The position numbers and the translations under genes were made by a program. Below the pieces are notes generated by a model. It was not told the DNA's origin and did no database searches. It saw only the letters and a list, made by a program, of their open reading frames with translations. A stretch of DNA of 64,000 bases from UBA4877 sp002399285 (GTDB taxonomy: Bacteria; Bacillota; Thermoanaerobacteria; Thermoanaerobacterales; UBA4877): assembly GCA_036771835.1 (NCBI GenBank), contig DAIPGN010000002.1:129006-193005 (forward strand), in the 5' to 3' direction. Below are positions 31,371-38,767 of the stretch, piece by piece (within the stretch, counting starts at the first letter, position 1; the number at the start of each line of letters is the position of its first letter).

Positions 31371-32150
31371 TTATGCTTCTATCGCCTGATGTAGGAATTT
31401 TTCTATGAAGTACGTTTGCCCTTTCCCAGTAAGTTTGGGCGTGATTGATATGCTGATATCCCCGTTTCCGTGCCCTATTGTCGTTTCCTTGATCTCGAAA
31501 AGCCCCAATTCCATAGACCTTTGAGTGGGTTTGTTATAGTCGGTACCATGTCTGTTTATAAGGTATCCATTCGTACGCAGCCATTCAAAGAGTCGATTCT
31601 GGCCGATATCGATGCCATTTTGTTTCAAGACCTTGGCAAACTCGCCAATCAATATGGAAGTCTTAGAAGCAGTGACGCTATCAGCGAATATGACTTTTGG
31701 CTTATCTTGCTCGATCTGCTGTTCGGCCGCTAACCTCGCCTGCTGTTCATTCATGAGTTTAGTTGCCAATTGAATGATGAAGTCTGGGTCGGTCAAGGTC
31801 TTTTCAATGGTCTCAGGCGTCATGTAGGCTCCATGCATCCGAATGGACGGTATGACCTCGTCAAATATCCATGATTCAAATTTTTCTGCCGTGGGCAATT
31901 CGGAATTTGTAATCAGCCTATAGAGATCACCCTCTGGAATGGCATTAACTTCAATAGTCTTATTCTTACTTTGTGGGTGAGGTATGTGGTGTTTTACCAC
32001 CCACCGGCAATGCTGCTTAATTGCGCTTGTAGTATCCTTGTATCCTAAGGCTTTGGCTACATCACTTGCCACAAAATATATTTTCTCGTTTAAATCAATA
32101 GTCCTGACCTGACCGAATTCCGGGTTTTCAAAGATTTTTAATTCCTCCAT
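31371..32150 (-). CDS. ant2: Second phage antirepressor, BRO-N plus KilAC
   Basis: A 259-residue paralogue of the 10448-11230 protein. The N-terminal BRO-N domain differs (YFVASDVAKALGYKDTTSAIKQHCR...), but from HGAYMTPETIEKTLT onward the two are nearly the same, including IGQNRLF-W-LR--GYLI, TDYNKPTQ and ETTIGHGNGDISISITPKL. A shared C-terminus with a diverged N-terminus suggests that the two switch different targets. It lies in the immunity region, divergent from the 32600 repressor and downstream of the 32197 regulator. Confidence 0.9.
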   Translation of the reverse strand: MEELKIFENPEFGQVRTIDLNEKIYFVASDVAKALGYKDTTSAIKQHCRWVVKHHIPHPQSKNKTIEVNAIPEGDLYRLITNSELPTAEKFESWIFDEVIPSIRMHGAYMTPETIEKTLTDPDFIIQLATKLMNEQQARLAAEQQIEQDKPKVIFADSVTASKTSILIGEFAKVLKQNGIDIGQNRLFEWLRTNGYLINRHGTDYNKPTQRSMELGLFEIKETTIGHGNGDISISITPKLTGKGQTYFIEKFLHQAIEA

Positions 32151-32196
32151 TTTCTCCCCTCCTCTCTATGCCGACTGCTCGGCTTTGTTGCGTTTT

Positions 32197-32439
32197 CTAT
32201 GCACCCGATACATTTGTTGTCGTTTTGGCAACTCCACTGTTAAAAAAAATTTCAGTAGGGTCTTTTTTGAAAGCATCGCAGATTATTTCAATTTCTGTTT
32301 CTGTGAATTCTGTTATGCCATTTTCCTTGCGATTGTAGGTCGTCTCACCGATTTGCAACAATTTAGCAAGATCAGTTTGTTTTAGATTATATTCGACCCT
32401 TAAACCTTTTAGCTTATAATTGGGGTTTCTTTTATACAT
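32197..32439 (-). CDS. XRE regulator, immunity region 3 (minus side)
   Basis: An 80-residue helix-turn-helix protein (LKGLRVEYNLKQTDLAKLLQIGETTYNRKENG). The start at 32439 (MYKRNP) has a perfect GGAGGTG RBS; an in-frame ATG 66 bases upstream lies inside the operator region and is unlikely. First gene of the operon leading to antirepressor 2. Confidence 0.85.
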   Translation of the reverse strand: MYKRNPNYKLKGLRVEYNLKQTDLAKLLQIGETTYNRKENGITEFTETEIEIICDAFKKDPTEIFFNSGVAKTTTNVSGA

Positions 32440-32460
32440 TTTTTCACCTCCGTTATCTAT

Positions 32461-32566
32461 TTGGTAACTCATCTTGACACTATTATAGTATACGTTTGGT
32501 AACATGTCAATATGTTTTCTAAAATAATTTTATATTTTTGGTAACCAAGCTTTTACTTTCGGTAAC
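32461..32566. promoter_or_regulatory. Operators of immunity region 3
   Basis: Four copies of T(T)GGTAAC or its variant: 32461-32468, 32495-32503, 32537-32545 and 32557-32566 (the last as TTTCGGTAAC). All point the same way, unlike the palindromes in regions 1 and 2. Confidence 0.8.
32482..32510 (-). promoter_or_regulatory. Strong promoter of the region 3 early operon
   Basis: On the minus strand TTGACA (32510-32505), a 17-base spacer and TATAAT (32487-32482), both consensus. One operator copy (32495-32503) lies in the spacer. The opposing repressor promoter has TATAAT at 32574-32579. Confidence 0.82.
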
Positions 32567-32599
32567 ATGCCTATATAATGGGAATAAAGAGGTGTTCCT

Positions 32600-32989
32600 A
32601 TGGAAACTTTCTCGAAACGGTTACGGGAATTAAGAAAAGAAAATGAAATTAGTCAAGATAAATTAGCAGAGATATTAAACACTACGAAAGCTACAATATC
32701 AAGATATGAAAATGATCTACGAGAGCCGAAAGCAGAATTTGTACAACAATTAGCTGATTATTTTCATGTTAGTGTAGATTACCTCCTTGGCAAAACCGAT
32801 ATCCGCACGCCGGCGGACGAAATATCCGATGCTGTATCAGATGATCCAGAGCTGGCCGAGTTTTGGAACGAGCTCAAAGAGCGAGAGGACCTACAACTTT
32901 TTTTCAAGCAAACCAAGGACTTGAGCCCAAAGGCAATCAAGCAAGTAATGAGAATAATCAAAGCTATTGAAGATGAAGAAAGTAAATAA
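32600..32989 (+). CDS. Phage repressor, XRE type (immunity region 3)
   Basis: A 129-residue repressor: RLRELRKENEISQDKLAEILNTTKATISRYENDLREPKAEF...YFHVSVDYLLG, the usual SOS-independent clostridial/ICEBs1 ImmR-like layout, followed by an acidic helical C-terminus. The ImmA-type protease gene follows, so induction by ImmA cleavage is likely, as for ImmR of ICEBs1. Confidence 0.9.
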   Translation: METFSKRLRELRKENEISQDKLAEILNTTKATISRYENDLREPKAEFVQQLADYFHVSVDYLLGKTDIRTPADEISDAVSDDPELAEFWNELKEREDLQLFFKQTKDLSPKAIKQVMRIIKAIEDEESK

Positions 32990-33017
32990 CTGCACAAAAG
33001 AAGACAAGGGGGCAAAA

Positions 33018-33359
33018 TATATGGCTATAAAAATATTAGATCAGCCTCTTATGAAAGCGCTCTCAAATCAGGAAATACCCTTCTACGAATTGATGACCGC
33101 ATATGACATTCGGGTCTCTATAGCAAATATGGATACAATGGTCTGCGGTTTTACATACGTTAGGCTCGGTGAGTACCATTTAATTTTGAACGGTAACATT
33201 GGATATCAAGTACAGTGTGAGACCTTCATACACGAACTCAAACATATACTCGAGGACTGCCCCAAAATAAGCTATTATGTTGGGCTGGACATGCAGTATT
33301 CTACTATCGAAAACGAGGCGGATATGGTAGCGGAAGAGGCTGTGAAATATTGCGGGTAG
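33018..33359 (+). CDS. immA: ImmA/IrrE-family metallopeptidase
   Basis: A 113-residue protein with ETFIHELKHILEDC, the HExxH zinc motif of ImmA/IrrE, and ENEADMVAEEAVKY as the third-ligand region. Start at MAIKIL (33018) after a GGGGG RBS; an ATG 51 bases upstream overlaps the repressor end. Family members cleave the neighbouring repressor to induce the prophage. It is small but intact, in contrast to the site-less relative at 10111-10446. Confidence 0.88.
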   Translation, partial: YMAIKILDQPLMKALSNQEIPFYELMTAYDIRVSIANMDTMVCGFTYVRLGEYHLILNGNIGYQVQCETFIHELKHILEDCPKISYYVGLDMQYSTIENEADMVAEEAVKYCG

Positions 33360-33383
33360 ACAAATGAGAGAGGAAGAAATCAA

Positions 33384-34154
33384 ATGCCAGAAGATGATAG
33401 ATTACCTTTAATGCATGTTTATTGTGATGAAAGTTCCCAAACAAAAAACAAATATATGGTAATAGGCGGGATATGGATTCCGGAACCAAATGTTAAAAAA
33501 ATTGATGATGAAATATTAGATTTCAGAAATACTTCGGGCATGTCTAATGAATTAAAATGGGGAAAAGTCTCAAAGGGCAAACTTAATGAGTATAAGCAAT
33601 TTGTTGATATAGTATTTTCTTATTTAGTTAAAAGACATTTGGTTTACAGATGTATTGTTGTAAACATGTGGGATTATGATATAAATAAATTTTCTAACGG
33701 TGATAGCGAATTGGGATTTTATAAAATTTATTACCAATTGCTATTGCAAAATTATTTAAATGGATATAGGTATATAGTGTATCCTGATGACAGGCAGAAT
33801 TCATATAAGCATCGTCTCGAAGCGTTAAAAATAATATTAAATAGAGGAATAAAGAAAAAATATAATGTTGAGGCTAATCCTATTAGAGCTATTGAAGCAA
33901 GAAAATCACATGAAGTAAATTTAATTCAAGCTGTGGACTTATTTACTGGTGCAATAGGATATAAATGGAATAAAATGGATTTTAAGCCAGATGCAAGTGC
34001 TGCTAAAATAGAGTTAGCACAGTACATTGCATATAAAGCAAATCTTTCTACGTTAATGATATGTCACAATAAACAGCAAAGCCCAAATTTTCATATATGG
34101 TACTTTGATTTAAGCAAATCACATAAAAATAAAAAAAGCAAAATAAATGGATAG
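33384..34154 (+). CDS. DUF3800 protein
   Basis: A 256-residue protein. The acidic residues of this RNase H-like family are visible: MHVYCDESSQTKNKYMVIGG at the start, YIVYPDDRQN (about 135) and NLIQAVDLFTGAIGYKWN (about 185). DUF3800 genes are frequent cargo of mobile elements and occur in some defence loci, but the function is not established. AT-rich codon use differs from the tail genes. The stop codon lies in the first arm of a large inverted repeat. Confidence 0.82.
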   Translation: MPEDDRLPLMHVYCDESSQTKNKYMVIGGIWIPEPNVKKIDDEILDFRNTSGMSNELKWGKVSKGKLNEYKQFVDIVFSYLVKRHLVYRCIVVNMWDYDINKFSNGDSELGFYKIYYQLLLQNYLNGYRYIVYPDDRQNSYKHRLEALKIILNRGIKKKYNVEANPIRAIEARKSHEVNLIQAVDLFTGAIGYKWNKMDFKPDASAAKIELAQYIAYKANLSTLMICHNKQQSPNFHIWYFDLSKSHKNKKSKING

Positions 34155-34226
34155 CGCCTTGAGTCCTATCCTTTTCGGATGTGCCGCACGACTTGGTGCG
34201 GGTTTCGGATATCAATGGCGCTATCC
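34149..34226. other. 78-base structured inverted repeat after the DUF3800 gene
   Basis: Arms GGATAGCGCC (34149-34158) and GGCGCTATCC (34217-34226) pair perfectly. Inside, TTGA/TCAA and TATCC/GGATA continue the stem, and CCGCAC-GACTTG-GTGCGG makes an apical hairpin. No T run follows, so it is not a simple terminator. It overlaps the DUF3800 stop. Could be an RNA element or a DNA hairpin. Confidence 0.7.
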
Positions 34227-34313
34227 CATGTAGTATTCGTATTCTTTTGTATCTTCATTATAACATACTGTGTGGCAGTGTCAACAAAAATTTAATATTA
34301 TTAAGTGGTGACA

Positions 34314-34406
34314 TTTTTTAGCCTATCTATGAGGAATTGAAACATAAAACAGTCTCTATTTTTATCTTTGTTTAATGATTTTAGCCTACCTCTAAGGAAT
34401 TGAAAC
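34314..34406 (+). CRISPR. One-spacer CRISPR-like mini-array
   Basis: Two 30-base repeats (34314-34343 and 34377-34406) surround a 33-base spacer (34344-34376). Both repeats end GGAATTGAAAC and contain TTTTAGCCTA; they differ at five positions. The ATTGAAAC end is typical of type I-B repeats of Clostridia and Thermoanaerobacter relatives. There are no cas genes in the window. It lies just upstream of the 34438 gene, in the same orientation. Confidence 0.8.
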
Positions 34407-34437
34407 AAACAAACGCCGCATAAAGGAGGTGGATGTT

Positions 34438-34884
34438 ATGTTAGAACAAGCAGATGCAAATAGGTTAATTGATATGGATAAAATATTGCTTGAATGTAAT
34501 ACTATTAAGATGCCGGGACCAGATAATGAGCTAAATATAAATGCTATTTCAAGTGATAAAACTGAGAGCTTTTTATTTGACATAAGACGTGGTAAAATTG
34601 ATATAAGAAAATATAAAATGCAAAATAGATACAGTAATAATGAAATATTATTAAGACTTGAGATTGTGTCAATTAAGCAATTTCATATAAACCCTGACGG
34701 CACCAAGATATATGGACCTCATATACATCGATATAAAGAAGGCGCCGGTGATGGTTGGGCTACCCCATATAATAAGCAGTTTAATGATTTTGCTGATTAC
34801 ATAATTGATTTTTTTAAAATGTGCAACGTAGTAAATTTACCAAATGTGCAAAGAGGGTTTGATAACGATGTTTTTACCGGATAA
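34438..34884 (+). CDS. DUF6978-like protein
   Basis: A 148-residue protein: MLEQADANRLIDMDKILLECNTIKMPGPDNE... DIRRGKIDIRKYKMQNRYSNNEILLRLEI ... HIHRYKEGAGDGWATPYNKQF. I read it as DUF6978 from this pattern. A perfect GGAGGT RBS stands seven bases before the ATG at 34438. It overlaps the next gene, a DUF1828/DUF1829 protein, by 17 bases; this pairing is seen elsewhere in mobile elements and looks like a two-component toxin-antitoxin or defence unit, though activity is not shown here. Confidence 0.65.
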   Translation: MLEQADANRLIDMDKILLECNTIKMPGPDNELNINAISSDKTESFLFDIRRGKIDIRKYKMQNRYSNNEILLRLEIVSIKQFHINPDGTKIYGPHIHRYKEGAGDGWATPYNKQFNDFADYIIDFFKMCNVVNLPNVQRGFDNDVFTG

Positions 34885-35629
34885 AATGATCAATGATTAT
34901 GTAAACTGGTTAAAAGAGAATATTGCTTATGAGCGCATAGGAGATTATGTAGAGATAGTGACTCCATTTGTAGACAGGCATAATGACTCTATACAAGTTT
35001 ATATCAAAAAAATAAGTGATGATGATTATTTATTGACTGACGGTGGAGAGATTATATCAGATCTTATATTAAGTGGCATTGAAATTACACCACATCGTCA
35101 AAAAATGATTAATGATATATTAATGAGATTTGGTGTACAGAGTAATAATCGTGAGATTACCATTAATGCATGTGAGAATGACTTCCCAGCTAAAAAGCAT
35201 TTTTTGATACAAGCATTATTGACGATCGACGACCTGTTCATGACTTCAAGACCAAATGTAATAAGTCTATTTACGGAAGATGTCGAGAATTATTTAAAAG
35301 AGAAACAAATACAGTATGTATCCTATATTTCTCTTGTTGGCAAAAGTGGATTTACCCATAATTTTGATTTTGCTATTGGTGCATCTAAGAAAAAGAGCGA
35401 GCGGTTCATTAAAGCAATAAACAAACCAAATAAAGATAATACCACTTCTACAATATTTAGCTGGAATGACGTTACAGCAACAAGAAAGCCTGATTCTAAA
35501 TTGCTTGTTATGTTAAATGATTCGGATGACAAAATTAACGATGAGTTAATTAATGCATATATGCATTATGATATTTTACCTATTCCATGGTCCCATAAAG
35601 ATAATTATACCAATGAACTAACTGCTTAA
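34868..35629 (+). CDS. DUF1828/DUF1829 protein
   Basis: A 253-residue protein. The N-terminal half contains VEIVTPFVDRHNDSIQVYIKKISDDDYLLTDGGEIISDLILSGI, typical of DUF1828; the C-terminal half (YISLVGKSGFTHNFDFAIGASKKKSERFIKAINKP) is DUF1829. Start at MFLPDK (34868). AT-rich composition matches the preceding two accessory genes. Part of a two-gene unit of unknown biochemical function located next to the integrase. Confidence 0.75.
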   Translation: MFLPDKMINDYVNWLKENIAYERIGDYVEIVTPFVDRHNDSIQVYIKKISDDDYLLTDGGEIISDLILSGIEITPHRQKMINDILMRFGVQSNNREITINACENDFPAKKHFLIQALLTIDDLFMTSRPNVISLFTEDVENYLKEKQIQYVSYISLVGKSGFTHNFDFAIGASKKKSERFIKAINKPNKDNTTSTIFSWNDVTATRKPDSKLLVMLNDSDDKINDELINAYMHYDILPIPWSHKDNYTNELTA

Positions 35630-35720
35630 TGTAGAGATAAATCTCAAATATTAATTTTAATCAGTAGAGAGATAATATCTCTCTTTTAATTTATGTAATA
35701 ATACAAATCGGGGTGATACT

Positions 35721-37301
35721 ATGGCATATTGTCTTTATCTTAGGAAATCGCGCGCTGACCTTGAGGCGGAGGCGAGGGGCGAGGGTGAAACCTTAGCCAG
35801 GCATGAGCACATCCTTTTGGAGCTCGCCGGCAAAATGAAGTTAAATGTAACCAAAAGTTATAAAGAGATTGTTTCCGGTGAAACTATTTCCGCACGCCCC
35901 GTGATGCAGCAGCTTCTCACTGACGTTGAGCAGGGTATATGGGAAGGTGTCCTCGTCGTGGAAGTAGAACGGCTGGCCCGTGGAGATACAATCGATCAAG
36001 GCATAGTCGCCCAAACCTTCAAATATTCCGACACGAAGATCATCACCCCGATGAAGATATATGACCCAAATAACGAGTATGATGAGGAATACTTTGAGTT
36101 CGGGCTTTTTATGAGCCGGCGTGAGTACAAAACCATCAACCGACGTCTTCAAAGTGGCCGTGTGCAATCAGCTAAAGAGGGCAAGTATGTCGGAAACAAG
36201 CCTCCATACGGGTATACCCGAAAAAAAATTGAGCATGACAAGGGCTACACTTTGAAGCCGAACCCCGAACAGGCTGATGTTGTTAGGATGATTTTTGAAC
36301 TCTATACCCGGGGCGAGCTGCAACCGGATGGAAGTTATAGGAGACTTGGCGTTTCACTTATCGTCCGGCGGCTAAATGACCTTCATATCCCCCCTATGAA
36401 GGGCGATGTATGGGTACCGGCCACGATTCAGACCATACTCCGGAATCCGGTATATATTGGAAAGATACGGTGGAATTTCCGGCCTACAGTGAAAACAATC
36501 ATCGATGGGAAGGTACAACTGAAGCGCCCGAGAGCGAATCCGGAAGACTGGATTCTTTCCGACGGACTTCATGAACCCCTCATAGATATGGAAACTTGGA
36601 ATATGGCCCAGGATTATCTCGCTACAAATCCACCACACCCGGCAAACAAGAAGATCAAAAATCCTTTGTCGGGATTGATCGTGTGCGGTATGTGCGGTAG
36701 AAAGATGGTGCGCCGGCCATATACTGGAAGGGACTATCCTGACACCCTGATGTGTCCGAATGCAGCATGTCCAAACGTGAGCTCTCAACTATGTATTGTT
36801 GAGGATCATCTGCTTGATGCGCTTGGGAAATGGCTTAAAGAATATAAGCTGACTTGGGATATAAGCAACAATGATATTACCGATAATATACAAATCGATG
36901 TAAAAAAGAAAGCTGTTACGAAGCTGAATGATGAGCTGAAAACTTTAGAAAAACAGATGGAAAATATACATAATCTGCTTGAACAGGGCGTCTACTCTAC
37001 CGATACATTTTTTGAGAGATCTAAAGCGATAACCGAGAGGATTGAAGAAGCTAAAAGAAATAAGGAAACTCTCGATAAGGAATTAAAAATAGAAGAGACT
37101 CGCGAAGAGAGCAAAAAAACAATAATACCAAAAGTTGAAAAGGTACTTGAACTATATAAATTAACCGATGACCCAGAATTAAAAAATAATCTTCTTAAGG
37201 AAGTGCTTGAAAAGGTCATATATACAAAAACTGTTAATGGACGCTGGCATGATAAACCGGATGACTTTGAACTTGTCTTGTATCCGAAATTGCCAAAATA
37301 A
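35721..37301 (+). CDS. int: Large serine recombinase (prophage integrase)
   Basis: A 526-residue large serine recombinase. The resolvase domain has catalytic Ser10 in YLRKSRAD and the arginine region VEVERLARGD; the recombinase domain has YGYTRKK...IFELYTRGE; the zinc ribbon is VCGMCGRKM...CPNAACPN; and a long coiled coil at about 395-470 ends in the C-terminal beta cap. It ends seven bases before the truncated cotJC, placing the right attachment site there. Enzymes of this class excise sporulation-gene-interrupting elements such as skin and SPbeta. Confidence 0.95.
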   Translation: MAYCLYLRKSRADLEAEARGEGETLARHEHILLELAGKMKLNVTKSYKEIVSGETISARPVMQQLLTDVEQGIWEGVLVVEVERLARGDTIDQGIVAQTFKYSDTKIITPMKIYDPNNEYDEEYFEFGLFMSRREYKTINRRLQSGRVQSAKEGKYVGNKPPYGYTRKKIEHDKGYTLKPNPEQADVVRMIFELYTRGELQPDGSYRRLGVSLIVRRLNDLHIPPMKGDVWVPATIQTILRNPVYIGKIRWNFRPTVKTIIDGKVQLKRPRANPEDWILSDGLHEPLIDMETWNMAQDYLATNPPHPANKKIKNPLSGLIVCGMCGRKMVRRPYTGRDYPDTLMCPNAACPNVSSQLCIVEDHLLDALGKWLKEYKLTWDISNNDITDNIQIDVKKKAVTKLNDELKTLEKQMENIHNLLEQGVYSTDTFFERSKAITERIEEAKRNKETLDKELKIEETREESKKTIIPKVEKVLELYKLTDDPELKNNLLKEVLEKVIYTKTVNGRWHDKPDDFELVLYPKLPK

Positions 37302-37335
37302 TTATACTCACTGATAACCTATTGGTACTGATTCT
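37302..37335. other. Right prophage attachment junction (attR region)
   Basis: CotJC sequence is recognisable up to the codons for TDIGTEE and then changes to SVPIGYQ and a stop, immediately beside the integrase 3' end. The crossover must lie at about 37325-37335. The core cannot be fixed without the left junction. Confidence 0.6.
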
Positions 37336-37526
37336 TCCGTGCCGATGTCCGTAAGCAGCGCTTTGCTGTAATTGGAAGGCATGGTAAACCTCTGTGTGAG
37401 ATACCGCAGCGATGCGGAAAGTTCTCCATCCGGGCCGCCGTACTGCGTTATTATTTCCCTGGCCAGTCTCGGATTGGTCCTCTCTACGTCGGCAGGATAT
37501 TCCAGCTTCTTTTCATAAACCCACAT
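37308..37526 (-). pseudogene. cotJC: cotJC, 5' part interrupted by the prophage
   Basis: A 72-codon frame: MWVYEKKLEYPADVERTNPRLAREIITQYGGPDGELSASLRYLTQRF...LLTDIGTEE, the conserved start of CotJC, a manganese-catalase-like spore coat protein of about 190 residues. The ferritin-like core that normally follows GTEE is missing and seven foreign residues end the frame. The remainder should lie at the other end of the prophage. Third gene of the cotJ operon, transcribed from the right in the mother cell. Confidence 0.88.
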
Positions 37527-37538
37527 TTTCCGTCCCTC

Positions 37539-37793
37539 CTAATAAACCATTTCCCAGGGCCAGGGGTCATTTATCCATTGCCATGGATAGCAGCTCTGGG
37601 AAGTATTAGACCTCAGCGGCCCATACATGTTTTCATAAGTCGTTATGAGATTTTGCTGTCTTGCCACATAGCTGTTATATGCCGACAGGGCGTTGACATC
37701 ACATGGATTCATATCGAGATACAGCTGCATCTCAACAACGGCAAACCCCACCAGCTGTATCGACTTTATCAGGTTTACTTTATCTTCGTACAT
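37539..37793 (-). CDS. cotJB: Spore coat protein CotJB
   Basis: An 84-residue protein: LIKSIQLVGFAVVEMQLYLDMNPCDVNALSAYN, with the conserved C-terminal WQWINDPWPWE signature of CotJB. Component of the CotJ coat complex under mother-cell control. It overlaps cotJA by 19 bases and precedes the interrupted cotJC by 12 bases. Confidence 0.93.
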   Translation of the reverse strand: MYEDKVNLIKSIQLVGFAVVEMQLYLDMNPCDVNALSAYNSYVARQQNLITTYENMYGPLRSNTSQSCYPWQWINDPWPWEMVY

Positions 37794-37969
37794 GCCGAAC
37801 CCTCCTTTTTCCTATAAGGCCTAAGCAGCTCGGGGAACAGCGTGCCCGTACTTAATGCCTGATCCAGATTAAACGTTCCGCAGAATGTCTGCGGCACCAC
37901 ATAGGCTCTCGCGAGTTCCAGCCTGCCCCATATGGAGCAATAGGGATAACATTGATTAGAATTCGCCAT
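37775..37969 (-). CDS. cotJA: Spore coat protein CotJA
   Basis: A 64-residue protein: LELARAYVVPQTFCGTFNLDQALSTGTLFPELLRPY, the CotJA signature (ARAYVP-Q-Y...F-P-EAL-GTLFPEL). First gene of the operon, GAGGTG RBS. No consensus sigma-E promoter could be fixed with certainty in the short upstream region. Confidence 0.93.
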   Translation of the reverse strand: MANSNQCYPYCSIWGRLELARAYVVPQTFCGTFNLDQALSTGTLFPELLRPYRKKEGSACTKIK

Positions 37970-38139
37970 TAAATATCACCTCGTATTATACTTCTAATAC
38001 ATACTATTCATAGATACTCTTTGAGTTACAAATTAGTTGCGTGCAAAATAAAACCCGGTATTTACCTTTCGTATATACCTGTATTTGTGATATAATATGA
38101 AATAAAGCGAATTTTGCGGGTTTCTGGAGGGACTTAGGC

Positions 38140-38667
38140 TTGAAAAGGTTTGTCGAAAAGATCGCATGGTGGGACATATTCATTTTTCGTACTTTGAATA
38201 ACAGAATAAAGTCCGATATCTCGGATAGGATAATCCCATATTTTACCGAATTGGGCAGCTGGTGGTTTACCTCCTCCGCATGCCTGCTCTTTATAATGTT
38301 GGGAAGGGGAAAGGCCAGGATGACGGGCCTCGAGGCCGCCACATCACTTGTCTCCGGAAGTCTCCTCGTGCTCATTATGAAAAGAGTCATAGGCAGAGAG
38401 CGGCCCTATCTGTCCATCTTGGATGTGAATACCCTGAGAAAGCTTTGGAAGGATCATTCCTTCCCCTCGGGACATACCGCTGCAGCCTTTGAGATGGCGG
38501 TATCCCTGTCTTTCGGATATCCCAGCCTGTATCTCGTGTTTCTCGGCCTGGCCGCTATGGTGGGCATATCAAGGATATATGTGGGGATGCATTACCCGAC
38601 GGATGTACTGATAGGAGCTGCTCTCGGGAGCAGTCTGTCGATCGTGACCCACTTTATGTTCATATAG
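38140..38667 (+). CDS. PAP2-family phosphatase
   Basis: A 175-residue membrane phosphatase. The three PAP2 motifs are KRVIGRERPY, SFPSGHTAAAF and SRIYVGMHYPTDV. Several hydrophobic segments flank them. The enzyme probably dephosphorylates undecaprenyl pyrophosphate or phosphatidyl lipids at the membrane. The start is a TTG at 38140 with GGAGG nine bases upstream. Confidence 0.92.
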   Translation: MKRFVEKIAWWDIFIFRTLNNRIKSDISDRIIPYFTELGSWWFTSSACLLFIMLGRGKARMTGLEAATSLVSGSLLVLIMKRVIGRERPYLSILDVNTLRKLWKDHSFPSGHTAAAFEMAVSLSFGYPSLYLVFLGLAAMVGISRIYVGMHYPTDVLIGAALGSSLSIVTHFMFI

Positions 38668-38675
38668 ATAGATAT

Positions 38676-38697
38676 AGCCCCTGCAAAGGGGCTTTTC
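38676..38697 (+). terminator. Terminator of the PAP2 gene
   Basis: AGCCCC-TGCAAA-GGGGCT followed by TTTT, 9 bases after the PAP2 stop. Confidence 0.8.
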
Positions 38698-38767
38698 AGA
38701 CCGATGCCAATCTCGTGCAACCTTATTTCCTCTGTAGGAGCACATATTTGTAAAAACACACTTCGTT

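Noticed and set aside
30230..34410. A complete CRISPR-Cas locus
   Set aside because: Only three repeats in two places and no cas gene anywhere in the window.
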